Origin: Natrinema pellirubrum DSM 15624
GTDB lineage: Archaea; Halobacteriota; Halobacteria; Halobacteriales; Natrialbaceae
Reading direction: 5' to 3'
DNA length: 64,000 nucleotides
Assembly (NCBI RefSeq): GCF_000230735.2
Contig: NC_019963.1
Span: 62,001-126,000 of the forward strand
Shown here: positions 25,858-34,983 of the stretch, in pieces
How the letters are laid out: each line of letters begins with the position of its first letter
Position numbering within the stretch: position 1 is the stretch's first letter
Program-made: the position numbers and the translations under genes
Notes under the pieces: generated by a model
The model's input: only the letters and a program-made list of their open reading frames with translations
The model's database searches: none
Told to the model about the DNA's origin: nothing

Positions 25858-26871
25858 TCAATTACCGGGAAGGTAGCGTCGTCGCTGCCGAAGTTTTTCG
25901 CGTTCTGATCGCTGGTCATAGTGGCGGTCAAGAACCGCCTCGCTGCAATCCATCCGATCGCTCACGACGTTCTCAGGGACGTCCGATTTGAGAAAATGCG
26001 TGATCGCGCCCCGTCGGACTGGATGAGGACTCAATGAGGAAGGACACGCGTGCGAGCGCTCAGTGGGTAACGCATCACAACCATCAAGATCCCTGTTGTG
26101 AGGACAGCTATCGCTGTAGACACACGGGCGGGTGTACTGGTAGACGATAGTTCGACCACGAGTTCGACTCAAGCGATCTATTTTCGTCGCAAACAACGGC
26201 TCACGGCCGTGCTGATCACGGACTCCGGGATGGTTGACTGAGAGCCAGTCATCCAAGACCTCACAAATTGAATCGCTTAGTGCGACAAGTCGTTCGCTCT
26301 TTCGCCCGTTCTTGAGCGAGGAACCTTCTTCGGGCCGGTGGACAAGCATGAGGTACTGCTCGTCGCTGTTGTAGTCATCAATATCAAGTCCAATTGCTGC
26401 TCCGATGCGTAGCCCAGTGTGCCAAAGGACTTCCATCAACGCATGTTCCAGCCTCGCGTAGCGATATTGATTAAGGAATTTCAATATCTGCTGGGCTCGT
26501 TCAGGATTCAGTAGTTCGGTTCGAGCATCGTCTTCGGTCGTGGTCGGAAGGATGATTTTCTCGTCGAGCCCTGGCTCTACTGCATCGATCGTCGCACAGA
26601 AGCGGAGGAACATTCTCAGGGTTGCTAGCTGCCCCTTCATGCTGGCAGTTACGAGCTCGTCTTCGTTTCTACGTTTGACACGGAAGCGGTGGATGTCCCG
26701 CCCGCTAAATTCGTTGAGGTTGTCGATACCGTCCTGTTCACACCACTGGACGAACTGCTTGAGACGATACCGATGTGACTGGATTGTCGCGTCCGCGAGT
26801 TCGTGACGTCGCTCGTTGAGGTACATCTGCATCGCCTGCGCTGGTGCGAGGGGTTCGAGGTCGTTTGTCAT
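25858..26871 (-). CDS. Tyrosine recombinase / integrase with Cys-rich insert
   Basis: The product has 337 residues from ATG 26871. The N-terminal core-binding domain (LAPAQAMQMYLNERRHELAD, TASMKGQLATLRMFLRFC) is followed by the catalytic Arg in WHTGLRIGAAIGLD (about 153), HxxR in LSPHPVRRGAITHFL (about 283) and Tyr in RHYDQRSERE (about 316). A short insert, CVYSDSCPHNRDLDGC, has Cys/His suitable for zinc. Haloarchaeal plasmids often carry such enzymes for integration or copy resolution. It is unrelated at sequence level to the recombinase at 6.7-7.9 kb. Confidence 0.88.
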   Translation of the reverse strand: MTNDLEPLAPAQAMQMYLNERRHELADATIQSHRYRLKQFVQWCEQDGIDNLNEFSGRDIHRFRVKRRNEDELVTASMKGQLATLRMFLRFCATIDAVEPGLDEKIILPTTTEDDARTELLNPERAQQILKFLNQYRYARLEHALMEVLWHTGLRIGAAIGLDIDDYNSDEQYLMLVHRPEEGSSLKNGRKSERLVALSDSICEVLDDWLSVNHPGVRDQHGREPLFATKIDRLSRTRGRTIVYQYTRPCVYSDSCPHNRDLDGCDALPTERSHACPSSLSPHPVRRGAITHFLKSDVPENVVSDRMDCSEAVLDRHYDQRSEREKLRQRRRYLPGN

Positions 26872-27020
26872 GGTTCTCTCACTGAAGGCCAAAGACAGCG
26901 AGTTCTAAACGCCAGCCTAGACGCTTCTCTCGCGTACTAACAGCTGGCTGAGAGCCCCGCAAATTCTGGACGTTCCCCGACAGAGCCGTTCTACCCCGGC
27001 CTCTAGTAAGACTTTTAACT

Positions 27021-27040
27021 GTTACCGGATTATTGGTAAC
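27021..27040. promoter_or_regulatory. Palindrome in promoter of nucleotidyltransferase toxin-antitoxin operon
   Basis: GTTACC (27021-27026) and GGTAAC (27035-27040) are perfect inverted repeats with 8 nt between. They lie six bases before the ATG at 27047 and just after a TATA-like TTTTAAC (27013-27019). This position fits autorepression by the winged-helix antitoxin. Confidence 0.5.
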
Positions 27041-27046
27041 CACCAG

Positions 27047-27721
27047 ATGTATGAGGTGCTCGACGACACGGCGGCACAGACTATCCTCGCCATCGAGAGT
27101 GGTGACTCCATCCGCCGTGTCGCCCAACACCTCCACACGCCCTACGAGACAGTGAGACAGGCCGTCAATCGGCTGGAAGACGCAGGCTACGTTTCCTATG
27201 ACGACGGCCTCACTGTAGTCGACGAGCGCGTACACGACGCAGCGCTCGAGCTCGTCGCTGCCAGCGCCGGCGTCAGTCCACCCTCCATCGAGGAAACGTA
27301 CGTCATCCCACAGTTCAGTGACTGGCCGTTCGCGTTCACGCGGATCGACGCCGTCTACGTGTGGACTCATGGCGGCTACCAGGTCGGTCGCGAGCCCGAC
27401 GACTATCCACTGTTCCTTGCTGTTCGTGAGCAGGACGTCGACGCCTGGGAGACATTTTTCGAGTGGTTCGACCTCCCGACCGCATTCGAACGACAGCCCC
27501 GAGACGAGTTGGACGGACCGCTGCAGATCGTCCTCGAGCCACACGCGTCACTCGATATCGAGCACGTCGAAGGGTACCCAGTGATCCCGAGAGCAGAGAC
27601 AATCGAGTACATGCGCGAGAACTACGCCCAGTTCCAGTCGGCGCTCGCGATGCTCGACCGGATGTACGAGGACCTCGACCTCGGCGTCACGTATCGAGAG
27701 ACCGAACGGGCACAGCCATGA
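27047..27721 (+). CDS. Winged-helix protein, probable AbiEi-like antitoxin
   Basis: The product has 224 residues. The N-terminal winged helix (AAQTILAIESGDSIRRVAQHL, YETVRQAVNRLEDAGYVSYD) is followed by a C-terminal domain of unknown fold. The gene's stop overlaps the start of the next gene by ATGA. That next gene is a nucleotidyltransferase of the kind paired with AbiEi-type transcriptional antitoxins (type IV toxin-antitoxin). The upstream palindrome supports autoregulation. The toxin-antitoxin role is inferred from this arrangement. Confidence 0.7.
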   Translation: MYEVLDDTAAQTILAIESGDSIRRVAQHLHTPYETVRQAVNRLEDAGYVSYDDGLTVVDERVHDAALELVAASAGVSPPSIEETYVIPQFSDWPFAFTRIDAVYVWTHGGYQVGREPDDYPLFLAVREQDVDAWETFFEWFDLPTAFERQPRDELDGPLQIVLEPHASLDIEHVEGYPVIPRAETIEYMRENYAQFQSALAMLDRMYEDLDLGVTYRETERAQP

Positions 27722-28413
27722 GCTTCAACAACCGAAGTGACGCGCTCATCGAACTGCTCGAGGAGCTCACCCAACAGGGCCACGAGTACGTTCTTGTCGG
27801 CGGCTACGCTGTCTCAGCGTTCAATGCTCGCTTCTCCACGGACCTCGATATCGTCGTCGCGCCGGACTCCAAGGCTGACTTCGTCGAGTTCCTCGAACAG
27901 CAGGGGTTCGAGGAAACGGACAGTCACGCCAAGAAATGGTTCTACGACACCGAAGTAATCGAGTACGAGAAGCGGCTCACGCCGCAGCAGCCGATCGGCT
28001 TCGATCTCCTCGTAAACGGACTCGGGTGTCGCCAGACGGAGGCACAGTGGTCGTTCGACTACCTGTACGACCACAGCCACCAACAGGAGGTGAGCGGGGG
28101 CACAGTGACGACGACGGCCAGAGTCATCGATGGGGCCGTCCTCGTGGCGGCAAAGCTCCACAGTGGCCGAGAAGCGGACCTCCGAGACGTCCTGGCAGTG
28201 GCTGAAGAAATCGACCTCAACGCTGTCACGCCCCATCTGCGGCGAGGGGACGACAATGCCCTACGGGAGCAACTTGAGCGTGGACTGGATATCTTGGAGA
28301 GCGACGAACTCAAGCACGGATTTCGGAGTGACTTCGGGGCCTCAGCTGTCTCAGAAGAAACGGTCACCGCTCTCCACGAGTATCTGTCTGCACAGATTGA
28401 CCAGCTGAGCTGA
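27718..28413 (+). CDS. Nucleotidyltransferase, probable AbiEii/DUF6036-type toxin
   Basis: The product has 231 residues starting at the ATG overlapping the previous stop. The polymerase-beta-type motif GGYAVSAFNARFSTDLDIVV has the GG and the paired Asp (DLD) that bind Mg2+ and nucleotide. Helical C-terminal parts follow (VAAKLHSGREADLRDVLAVA). In related AbiEii/MenT toxins this fold transfers nucleotides to tRNA or proteins and stops growth until neutralised by the AbiEi antitoxin. The target here is unknown. All core residues seem intact. Confidence 0.75.
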   Translation: MSFNNRSDALIELLEELTQQGHEYVLVGGYAVSAFNARFSTDLDIVVAPDSKADFVEFLEQQGFEETDSHAKKWFYDTEVIEYEKRLTPQQPIGFDLLVNGLGCRQTEAQWSFDYLYDHSHQQEVSGGTVTTTARVIDGAVLVAAKLHSGREADLRDVLAVAEEIDLNAVTPHLRRGDDNALREQLERGLDILESDELKHGFRSDFGASAVSEETVTALHEYLSAQIDQLS

Positions 28414-28497
28414 ATCGGTCGGGACTCCCTTGGCCAGAAGTGAAGATAAGGCCCTTCAGCGGTGCTTGCAGTCAGTCAAAAAATTGGAGGGGGGTTG

Positions 28498-28770
28498 TCA
28501 GTCGATCGTCGCTAACACACGGACATCCGTAGCTGAGTGTCGTTCCCGTTCAGTACGAGCACCGTGCTCGCGGAGGAACTCATCAATACGGTCGGCTAAG
28601 GACTCCGCATCCTCCCTATCGACGTGGACGATTAGCGTCGGACGCTCCTTGTCGCTGTTCTCAATCACGAGCGAGACATCCTTGAATTCGTCCGGCTGTC
28701 TATACGCCTCGAACTCATCGGCGACCTGGTCAGCCAGGTCGTCAAGCACCTCAATCGGTTCCTTTGTCAT
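28498..28770 (-). CDS. Small acidic protein of unknown function
   Basis: The start at ATG 28770 gives 90 residues. It contains a helical start (EPIEVLDDLADQVADEFEAY), a beta-hairpin region (FKDVSLVIENSDKERPTLIVH) and a helix (AESLADRIDEFLREHGA). It has no known motif. The longer frame to 28851 adds a segment without haloarchaeal character. It is alone between the toxin-antitoxin pair and the TRAM gene. Confidence 0.55.
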   Translation of the reverse strand: MTKEPIEVLDDLADQVADEFEAYRQPDEFKDVSLVIENSDKERPTLIVHVDREDAESLADRIDEFLREHGARTERERHSATDVRVLATID

Positions 28771-28926
28771 AGATTGAATATCGGGGTTGGAAGGTTGTGC
28801 CATCGCGAACGGGTGGAGAAAACGTGACGTGACTTTCAGAACCACCTCCATCAGACAAAGACGAACGGAGCCTTCTCACACCGATGGTTTACCGAGAAGC
28901 AGATTGATCCACAGAAAGAACAGCAG

Positions 28927-29361
28927 TTAGAAGGCTCGTGGATCGCTATCGACGATGCTCGCAAACGCGACGTTCTCCTGAACTTGTTCGATTTCGACTG
29001 TTGGCTCGTCGCCGGGTTGAGCGCCGGGAACGATCACGACGTAGCCACGTTCGACTTTTGCGATACCATCGCCCTGATCGCCGACTGTCTCGATGGTCAC
29101 ATCACGTACTTCGCCTTCCTCCACGGGAGGTCCTGAGGAAGAATAGCTCGCAGTCTCACGAGAAGGTGCTCTCTGTGAACCCTGTTGTACTGACGACTCC
29201 GTCGAGACAGAAGATTCCAGAATAGCTACGCGATACGTTTCGTCATCTGATAACGCTTCATAGTTGATTTCATTCGAAGGGACCTCCACTATGTACGTCC
29301 CATCCTGCTCTTTAATTGGAGCACTGAACAGAGAGCTAAGGGAGCTGGGAATTTCGACCAT
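28927..29361 (-). CDS. TRAM-domain protein
   Basis: From ATG 29361 (MVEIPSSLSSLFSAPIKE) the protein has 144 residues. The opening resembles other haloarchaeal TRAM proteins, which is why this start is chosen over the ATG at 29406. The C-terminal TRAM domain is VRDVTIETVGDQGDGIAKVE through YVVIVPGAQPGDEPTVEI, a small RNA-binding beta-barrel. It follows the helicase-nuclease genes by about 37 nt on the same strand and may be transcribed with them. In archaea TRAM proteins act as RNA chaperones. Confidence 0.8.
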   Translation of the reverse strand: MVEIPSSLSSLFSAPIKEQDGTYIVEVPSNEINYEALSDDETYRVAILESSVSTESSVQQGSQRAPSRETASYSSSGPPVEEGEVRDVTIETVGDQGDGIAKVERGYVVIVPGAQPGDEPTVEIEQVQENVAFASIVDSDPRAF

Positions 29362-29398
29362 TGAGTTTCTAGTGCTCAGTATCCACGAGACAAGTAAT

Positions 29399-32248
29399 TT
29401 AAACACTATGTGTTAGCACTAGCTCTCGAAGATCCGCCTTATCGAGAGGGGTAATATTGTGACGAGTGCCATCATCGGTGTAGAAAATAGACGCAGTGAC
29501 CGATCGCTCTGGATATTGGTCGGCGACGACATGGTAGTAGATACTGAGCTGTTTCTGGTATTCATCTTCTGCATACGTTGTGAGATCGGTTTTGTAGTCA
29601 ACGATCTCAACACGGTCAGATGTCACGTGGAGCAAGTCGATGATGCCTCCGATCGTTACCTTCTCGCCGTCGACGGTAAGCGGAAGGAACGCATCGATCT
29701 CGGCTCTCGTCTCACCATCGAGTGAGTCAATTAACTCCTTGACGTGCTCCTTGTCAGGATTATCGCCGGTTTCGACTGCGTCACCGAGAACATACCGTTC
29801 CGCAAACTCGTGGACGTCTGACCCGAACTCCATTCCCCGGCCGCCGGTATTCCCTTCGAAGACTGCGTCATCGATGAAAGTGTGTGGTGAGTAGCTTGCC
29901 GGTCCATCAGGATCCGGAATATCGACCGTGTAGGTCGAATACTCGCCGGGTTCTGGGTCGAACGCAGATAGATCGGGGTCGATATCTTCGACATCAACGG
30001 GGAGTGCATCGAGGAACGAATTTGGGTCAGTACCGCCAGTCAAGACGAGGTGGCTCTCAGCGCGCGTGACAGCCACATAGAGAAGCCGACGTTCCTCGTC
30101 GTAGTTCTGGGGGAGGCAGCGATTAAGAACGTCAGTCTTCCAATTGTCGTAGACGTGTGGGACGCCGTGTGCGTCCTCTGAGTACACCTTCCGCTGACGG
30201 AGGCCAATCGGGTCGGTGTAGGCGATATCGCTTCCGCTGCCACCGGAGGACGGGAATTTGTTAGCGTTCATATTTGCGAGGATGACGATCGGGTATTCGA
30301 GCCCTTTCGTCGCGTGGATCGTTTGGACAGTCACCGCGTTCGTCCCAGCCCCGGCGTCGACGTCGTGTGTACTCCCATCAGCAATCGCCTCCTCGATGAA
30401 TCGGATCAGCTCCCCACGGGTGAACGTCGTCGTCCCGTGAACCGACTGAATAGTGTCGAGAACGACGTCTGCGGTCGGGCCGGAACGGCCGTACTGTTCG
30501 AACACGCGTCGGGCGACGCCGCCGAACGTCTCCAAATCCCGTAGATCCTCTCGGAATGCGACCATAGCTTCGGGATATGCCTCACGCTCGATGATCGTCT
30601 TCGTCTCGTCAATCGTGTAGCCAGCCTCTTCGAGGACGAGTGCCCACCCGCGTTCAGCGTCACGTTCGAGGATACGCAACCACGCTAACACCAGCTTCGC
30701 GGCGTCGGTCCGGAAGACCTCGATCCCACCCTCGTAGGCCATCGGCAGACCGAACTTACTCGCCGTATCGAGCAGATCCCGACCGAAATCGCGGGTTCGC
30801 GTCAACACAGCGATGTCGCCGTACTCCGGAGCGCGATACGTGCCGTCTTCGCCTTCGACGGCGTAGTCGTCGTTGTCGACGATTGCGTCGATCTTCGTGA
30901 GAATGGCCTCGTGTTCGTCCTCACTCGTGAGCGCCTCGATGTAGCTATCATCTCGATCTGTATCGGCAGTCAGTGGTGTTACCTGCTCGGAGATAGCCTC
31001 CGCATCCAGAGATTCGTTCTTTATCGCACGGGCAGTCAGGGCGTGGGTAGAGAAGTCCAAGATGGACTGCGTCGACCGGTAATTCCGCGTCAGCTGCTTA
31101 TCGTCAATCGGCGTCGTCGGGAACGTGACTCGATTGACGTCCCGATTCAGCTCCGCGGCAAATCGTTCGAGGCGATCGTCGAACTCGCGGATGTTGTCGA
31201 CGTCCGCGTACTGGAAGCTGTAGATGCTCTGTTTCCAGTCGCCGACCACACAGATGTTGTTCGTGCCGGCGAGCAGCAGCGTGAGTTTGAACTGGATCTC
31301 ACTGGAGTCTTGGAACTCGTCGACCATCACGTACTCGTACCCCAGCTGCTCTCGGAGGTCGTGATCCTCACATAGAAGCACGAACGCGAACAGCTGAAGG
31401 AACCCGAAGTTCAGGTAGTTCCGCCGAAGCGCAAACTCAAGATAGGCGTGATATACGTCGTGGACGAACCGCTTGAGAGCCGTTCGGTCCTCCTCGAAGA
31501 CACGTTTAGCGAGGTCCGCCGGGACTTGCTTGCCATCGCCGCGGATGTCCCACTTTGCGGGCGCCTTCGGGAGATACGTCTTATCTTCACCATACTGATA
31601 GAGCTTCTTTCGAAGCTTCGATTGCTTGCTTCCGCCGTTCCGTGGTTCATTCCGGTCGGTGAACAGCGTCTCGAACGCCTCAAAGTCCCCATCGAGGTGT
31701 GACTCGCTGTTCCGGTACCAGCCATCCGCAGTGGGGAACACACCCTTTGCGGAAAGTTCCTTGATCAGATCGAGTAGCTCCGACGTCTCCGACAATGCCG
31801 TGAAGAACTCGTCATACTCTGGGTGATTATCGATGAACTGTCCGATGAACTCACGAAACAGTGCCTGTTCAATGATTTCGTCTTCGATAATCCGTGTCGA
31901 GCCAGTGATCGTCTCATCAATCCCGAGGGACATCGGTGCGTCGTGTCCGTATTCGTCGAGCAGGTCGTGTGACAGCGAGTGGAACGTTTGGATCGGCGCG
32001 TTCGCGAGTTCCCGCATCCCGTACTCGCTGTGACGGACAATCCGCTCTCGCATCTCCTCGGCCGCGTTGTTCGTAAAGGTCACCAACAGCACGTCTTCGG
32101 GTTCGACGCCATCTTGGGCGACAATGTTTGCGTATCGCCGGGTAACGGTGAACGTCTTCCCGGTGCCAGCACCCGCGTCGACGAGATAGAGGCCATCAGT
32201 CGCCTCGATGAGTTCGCGTTGCTCCCGGTTCGGGTTGACGCCGCTCAT
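29399..32248 (-). CDS. UvrD/AddA-like helicase with PD-(D/E)XK nuclease domain
   Basis: The 949-residue protein starts with a superfamily 1A helicase: Walker A GAGTGKT at residues 26-32, the DVLLVTFTNNAAEEMRERI motif Ia, YVMVDEFQDSSEIQ (Walker B) and VTVQTIHATKGLEYPIVILA (motif V). The C-terminal 120 residues hold a RecB-type nuclease: GGIIDLLHV, then VEIVDYKTD. Together with the next upstream gene, a second nuclease overlapping it by 4 nt, it forms an AddAB-like pair that would process double-strand ends for recombination or degrade foreign DNA. It lacks the UvrD auxiliary zinc region. Confidence 0.9.
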   Translation of the reverse strand: MSGVNPNREQRELIEATDGLYLVDAGAGTGKTFTVTRRYANIVAQDGVEPEDVLLVTFTNNAAEEMRERIVRHSEYGMRELANAPIQTFHSLSHDLLDEYGHDAPMSLGIDETITGSTRIIEDEIIEQALFREFIGQFIDNHPEYDEFFTALSETSELLDLIKELSAKGVFPTADGWYRNSESHLDGDFEAFETLFTDRNEPRNGGSKQSKLRKKLYQYGEDKTYLPKAPAKWDIRGDGKQVPADLAKRVFEEDRTALKRFVHDVYHAYLEFALRRNYLNFGFLQLFAFVLLCEDHDLREQLGYEYVMVDEFQDSSEIQFKLTLLLAGTNNICVVGDWKQSIYSFQYADVDNIREFDDRLERFAAELNRDVNRVTFPTTPIDDKQLTRNYRSTQSILDFSTHALTARAIKNESLDAEAISEQVTPLTADTDRDDSYIEALTSEDEHEAILTKIDAIVDNDDYAVEGEDGTYRAPEYGDIAVLTRTRDFGRDLLDTASKFGLPMAYEGGIEVFRTDAAKLVLAWLRILERDAERGWALVLEEAGYTIDETKTIIEREAYPEAMVAFREDLRDLETFGGVARRVFEQYGRSGPTADVVLDTIQSVHGTTTFTRGELIRFIEEAIADGSTHDVDAGAGTNAVTVQTIHATKGLEYPIVILANMNANKFPSSGGSGSDIAYTDPIGLRQRKVYSEDAHGVPHVYDNWKTDVLNRCLPQNYDEERRLLYVAVTRAESHLVLTGGTDPNSFLDALPVDVEDIDPDLSAFDPEPGEYSTYTVDIPDPDGPASYSPHTFIDDAVFEGNTGGRGMEFGSDVHEFAERYVLGDAVETGDNPDKEHVKELIDSLDGETRAEIDAFLPLTVDGEKVTIGGIIDLLHVTSDRVEIVDYKTDLTTYAEDEYQKQLSIYYHVVADQYPERSVTASIFYTDDGTRHNITPLDKADLRELVLTHSV

Positions 32249-34830
32249 TGTTCACCCTCTAAGAGAAGGTCACGATTGTCCACCCGTCGGTAGTTCGGCT
32301 CACCGGCGAGCCCCTCGATTGGGAACGCCTCGTCGCCAGTGCGGCGTCGGTTGAGTTCCGCCAGTCGCTCGTCGACAAACGATTCGAACGCATCGAGATC
32401 ATTCTTGAAGAATGCACCCTTCTGTCGGTCGACGATTGCTCGCATCACCTGCTTGCTCCCTGTTGTCACGTACTTGTACTCGCCAATCTCGGCTTCGAGC
32501 CGGTCAATCATCGTCTCTCCGAACTCGGAGTCGATGAGTTCGTCGCTGTCAGTCGTCTCGACAAGCGGCGCAGCATCGAAGAGCGCGGCGTATGTCTGAT
32601 AGTCGATCTTCGAGAGGATCTTCTGGCATTTCTGTGCCCCCTCCTCACGGAGATACTCGAAGAATTCCTCACGTTGCACGTGCTCGGTGAGCGATTCAGG
32701 GTAGTATGTTACAGTCGTCAACGCGTCGTCGATGTCGGCGTCGCCGGCGATCACGTCGTCGACGAGTTCGGTGACGTAGAAGAAGGTGAACGAGAGTTGG
32801 TCACCCGGACGTTGTAATCGCCAATAGGTGAGATAAAGTGCTGCCTGAAAGTCAGGCTCGTCTGTCGGCTCGTCAATCGCAGCGTGTTTGACGATTGAGG
32901 TGGCGCTGCTCTCGCTGCCACTCTTGTAGTCGAGCAGTTCTTGCTGCGACTGAACGAGGTCGATCATTCCATTGATGCCCAGTTCTTCGTCAGTAAACCG
33001 ACGTTCAGTCACGGGAGAGTCGACATCCCGACCGAAGTGAGCAGCGACGGCATTATCACCCCCACTGGACGGCGTCAGAAACGCGCCCTCGGTCGGCTGG
33101 TTCGCGTCAAGATATGAGACGATCGTTTCGAGGCTCGCACGATATTCAGTGCGCCGGGTCCGTTCGTCGACGGAGCGAACCAGCGGACGGACGTCCTCGA
33201 GCATAAGTTCGACGACCTCCGAGAGTGTCTCTTCGTCAATCTCGTCCGGATGGTTGACGTAGAACTCCGCGAAGTCGTGGAGCAGGTTGCCCTCGGTGAG
33301 ATACGCCTTCTCCGGACCGTCGACTATCCGGCTGAAGTAGTAGTCTCGCGGTGAGTTCACGTAGGTGTTGAGACTCGACTTGCTGATCGTCTCGACCGGG
33401 TCGGAAGTCACACCGACAGGTTCGTTCTCGAATCCGTCACCAGCTCGTGCTGCGGTTTCGATCTGATGACTTGTCGAAGGTAGATCGGAGAAGCGGTCGT
33501 ACTCCGGTTCGAGGAGCTCTTCGAAGTACAGGCACGGCGTAACGGGTGATCCGCCGGTCGCATCTTGGACGAGATAGTGTTGCTGGCTGCCGCTCTGCAA
33601 CAGCAGCTGGAAGCTCTTAAGATTCCGTGTAAACTGGGCGTCCTGGTCGACCCACGGACGACGTGGGGCCGAGTGGGTCCAGCGGTCGTCAAGCCCTAGG
33701 TAGAAGACAACCTCACGACCCACGTACGACGCTGATTTCGCATCGGCGAGCAAGACACCCTCGTTCTCTCGATCGACCGGCACCTCGTAGGTCTGGAGAT
33801 AGAACGACAAATCGTCGAGGCGCGCTTCCGTGATGGATTCGTCCGCGATGGTGAGTGTCTCCAGTTCCTCCCGGAAGGCATCCATCGTGTCGCCGGCGTG
33901 GCGTTCAAACACTGAAAGAGCATCCGAGAACGTGTACTCTTGGACATCGTGGCAGAAGTCGATCAGCCACTTGAGATCTCCATCGTCAAGCTCGTGCAGT
34001 CGCTTGTTTGTGTCAGCGTCGACGACGTCACAATCGAAGACCGTCAACAGCGACCGGATCTCGCTTATTCGGGTATCAGTCCCCCGGTGGGCGGTCCGGA
34101 GGAGGTGGAGGAACAACCGGTGTTCGCTGCGATCTGTGAATCCCGGCCCGCCGAAAAACGGGATATCGGCCGCTTCGAGCGCGGACTCGATAAGCGGTGA
34201 ATACTCGCTTTCCTGGTCGAGAACAATCCCGACGTTATCAGCGTTCTCGTCATCGACGGAATCGACGACGGTTTCGACGATCGCAGTCGGCGAATCGTGT
34301 ATACGGAACGGCGGAAGCTCGAACTCGGTATCAGCGAAGAGGTCGACCGTGTCGTACTCGGCAGGCAGATACGCTCGTTCGAGCTGGGTGAGCATCGCCG
34401 GCTCGACGACGACCACGTCGAGATTCGGATCGATGGTCTCGTTTGTGAGCTTCATCGAGGCGGTCTCGAGTTCCGCGATTCGCTCCACAGCTCGTTCGGT
34501 GGCATCGTCGACGTAGCCGTCGTACTCGAAGATAGCGTCGTGTGACCCTCGGTGTTCCCAACACTGGAGGATATTCCCAACCGCGTATGCACAGCGCTTC
34601 CAGGAGAGGTCCTCGTGATCAAGCATACCGAGGAAAGCGAGACGGTCCTCGGACTCTTGGCGTCGACCAACTGCAAGTCGGCGTGGTGGGATCGCGAACG
34701 GACCGAGATGCGAACGATCGAGGTGGCGGTTGAGAGCACTTGCAAGCGGCCCATCCGGAGTGATCACCCGGTCGTACGATTGAACCTCTTCGTAGAGTTG
34801 GCCTGGCGATTTGGCGCGGGGAAATGGCAC
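32245..34830 (-). CDS. AddB-like protein with PD-(D/E)XK nuclease domain
   Basis: The 861-residue protein has an N-terminal part lacking a clear Walker A and thus resembles an inactivated helicase of the AddB type. Its C-terminal half has a nuclease core: ISKSSLNTYVNSPRDYYFS, then GINGMIDLVQSQQELLDYKS. The four Fe-S Cys seen in many AddB proteins are not evident. It overlaps the AddA-like gene by 4 nt (ATGA), so the two subunits are made together. The AddB assignment rests on domain order and coupling. Confidence 0.8.
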   Translation of the reverse strand: MPFPRAKSPGQLYEEVQSYDRVITPDGPLASALNRHLDRSHLGPFAIPPRRLAVGRRQESEDRLAFLGMLDHEDLSWKRCAYAVGNILQCWEHRGSHDAIFEYDGYVDDATERAVERIAELETASMKLTNETIDPNLDVVVVEPAMLTQLERAYLPAEYDTVDLFADTEFELPPFRIHDSPTAIVETVVDSVDDENADNVGIVLDQESEYSPLIESALEAADIPFFGGPGFTDRSEHRLFLHLLRTAHRGTDTRISEIRSLLTVFDCDVVDADTNKRLHELDDGDLKWLIDFCHDVQEYTFSDALSVFERHAGDTMDAFREELETLTIADESITEARLDDLSFYLQTYEVPVDRENEGVLLADAKSASYVGREVVFYLGLDDRWTHSAPRRPWVDQDAQFTRNLKSFQLLLQSGSQQHYLVQDATGGSPVTPCLYFEELLEPEYDRFSDLPSTSHQIETAARAGDGFENEPVGVTSDPVETISKSSLNTYVNSPRDYYFSRIVDGPEKAYLTEGNLLHDFAEFYVNHPDEIDEETLSEVVELMLEDVRPLVRSVDERTRRTEYRASLETIVSYLDANQPTEGAFLTPSSGGDNAVAAHFGRDVDSPVTERRFTDEELGINGMIDLVQSQQELLDYKSGSESSATSIVKHAAIDEPTDEPDFQAALYLTYWRLQRPGDQLSFTFFYVTELVDDVIAGDADIDDALTTVTYYPESLTEHVQREEFFEYLREEGAQKCQKILSKIDYQTYAALFDAAPLVETTDSDELIDSEFGETMIDRLEAEIGEYKYVTTGSKQVMRAIVDRQKGAFFKNDLDAFESFVDERLAELNRRRTGDEAFPIEGLAGEPNYRRVDNRDLLLEGEQ

Positions 34831-34983
34831 GCTCAGAGACAGTCAGTGATGTCGGTTAAATCTTTGTCAGTTAGATCAGACTTTGGAAAAGTACAGCTTA
34901 AGAACGACGGTTGTGATACCTCTACGCCGACGCGTCGTTCTGTATGAATGGAGGACTCAACCCTCACAAACACCGCCGACAAT

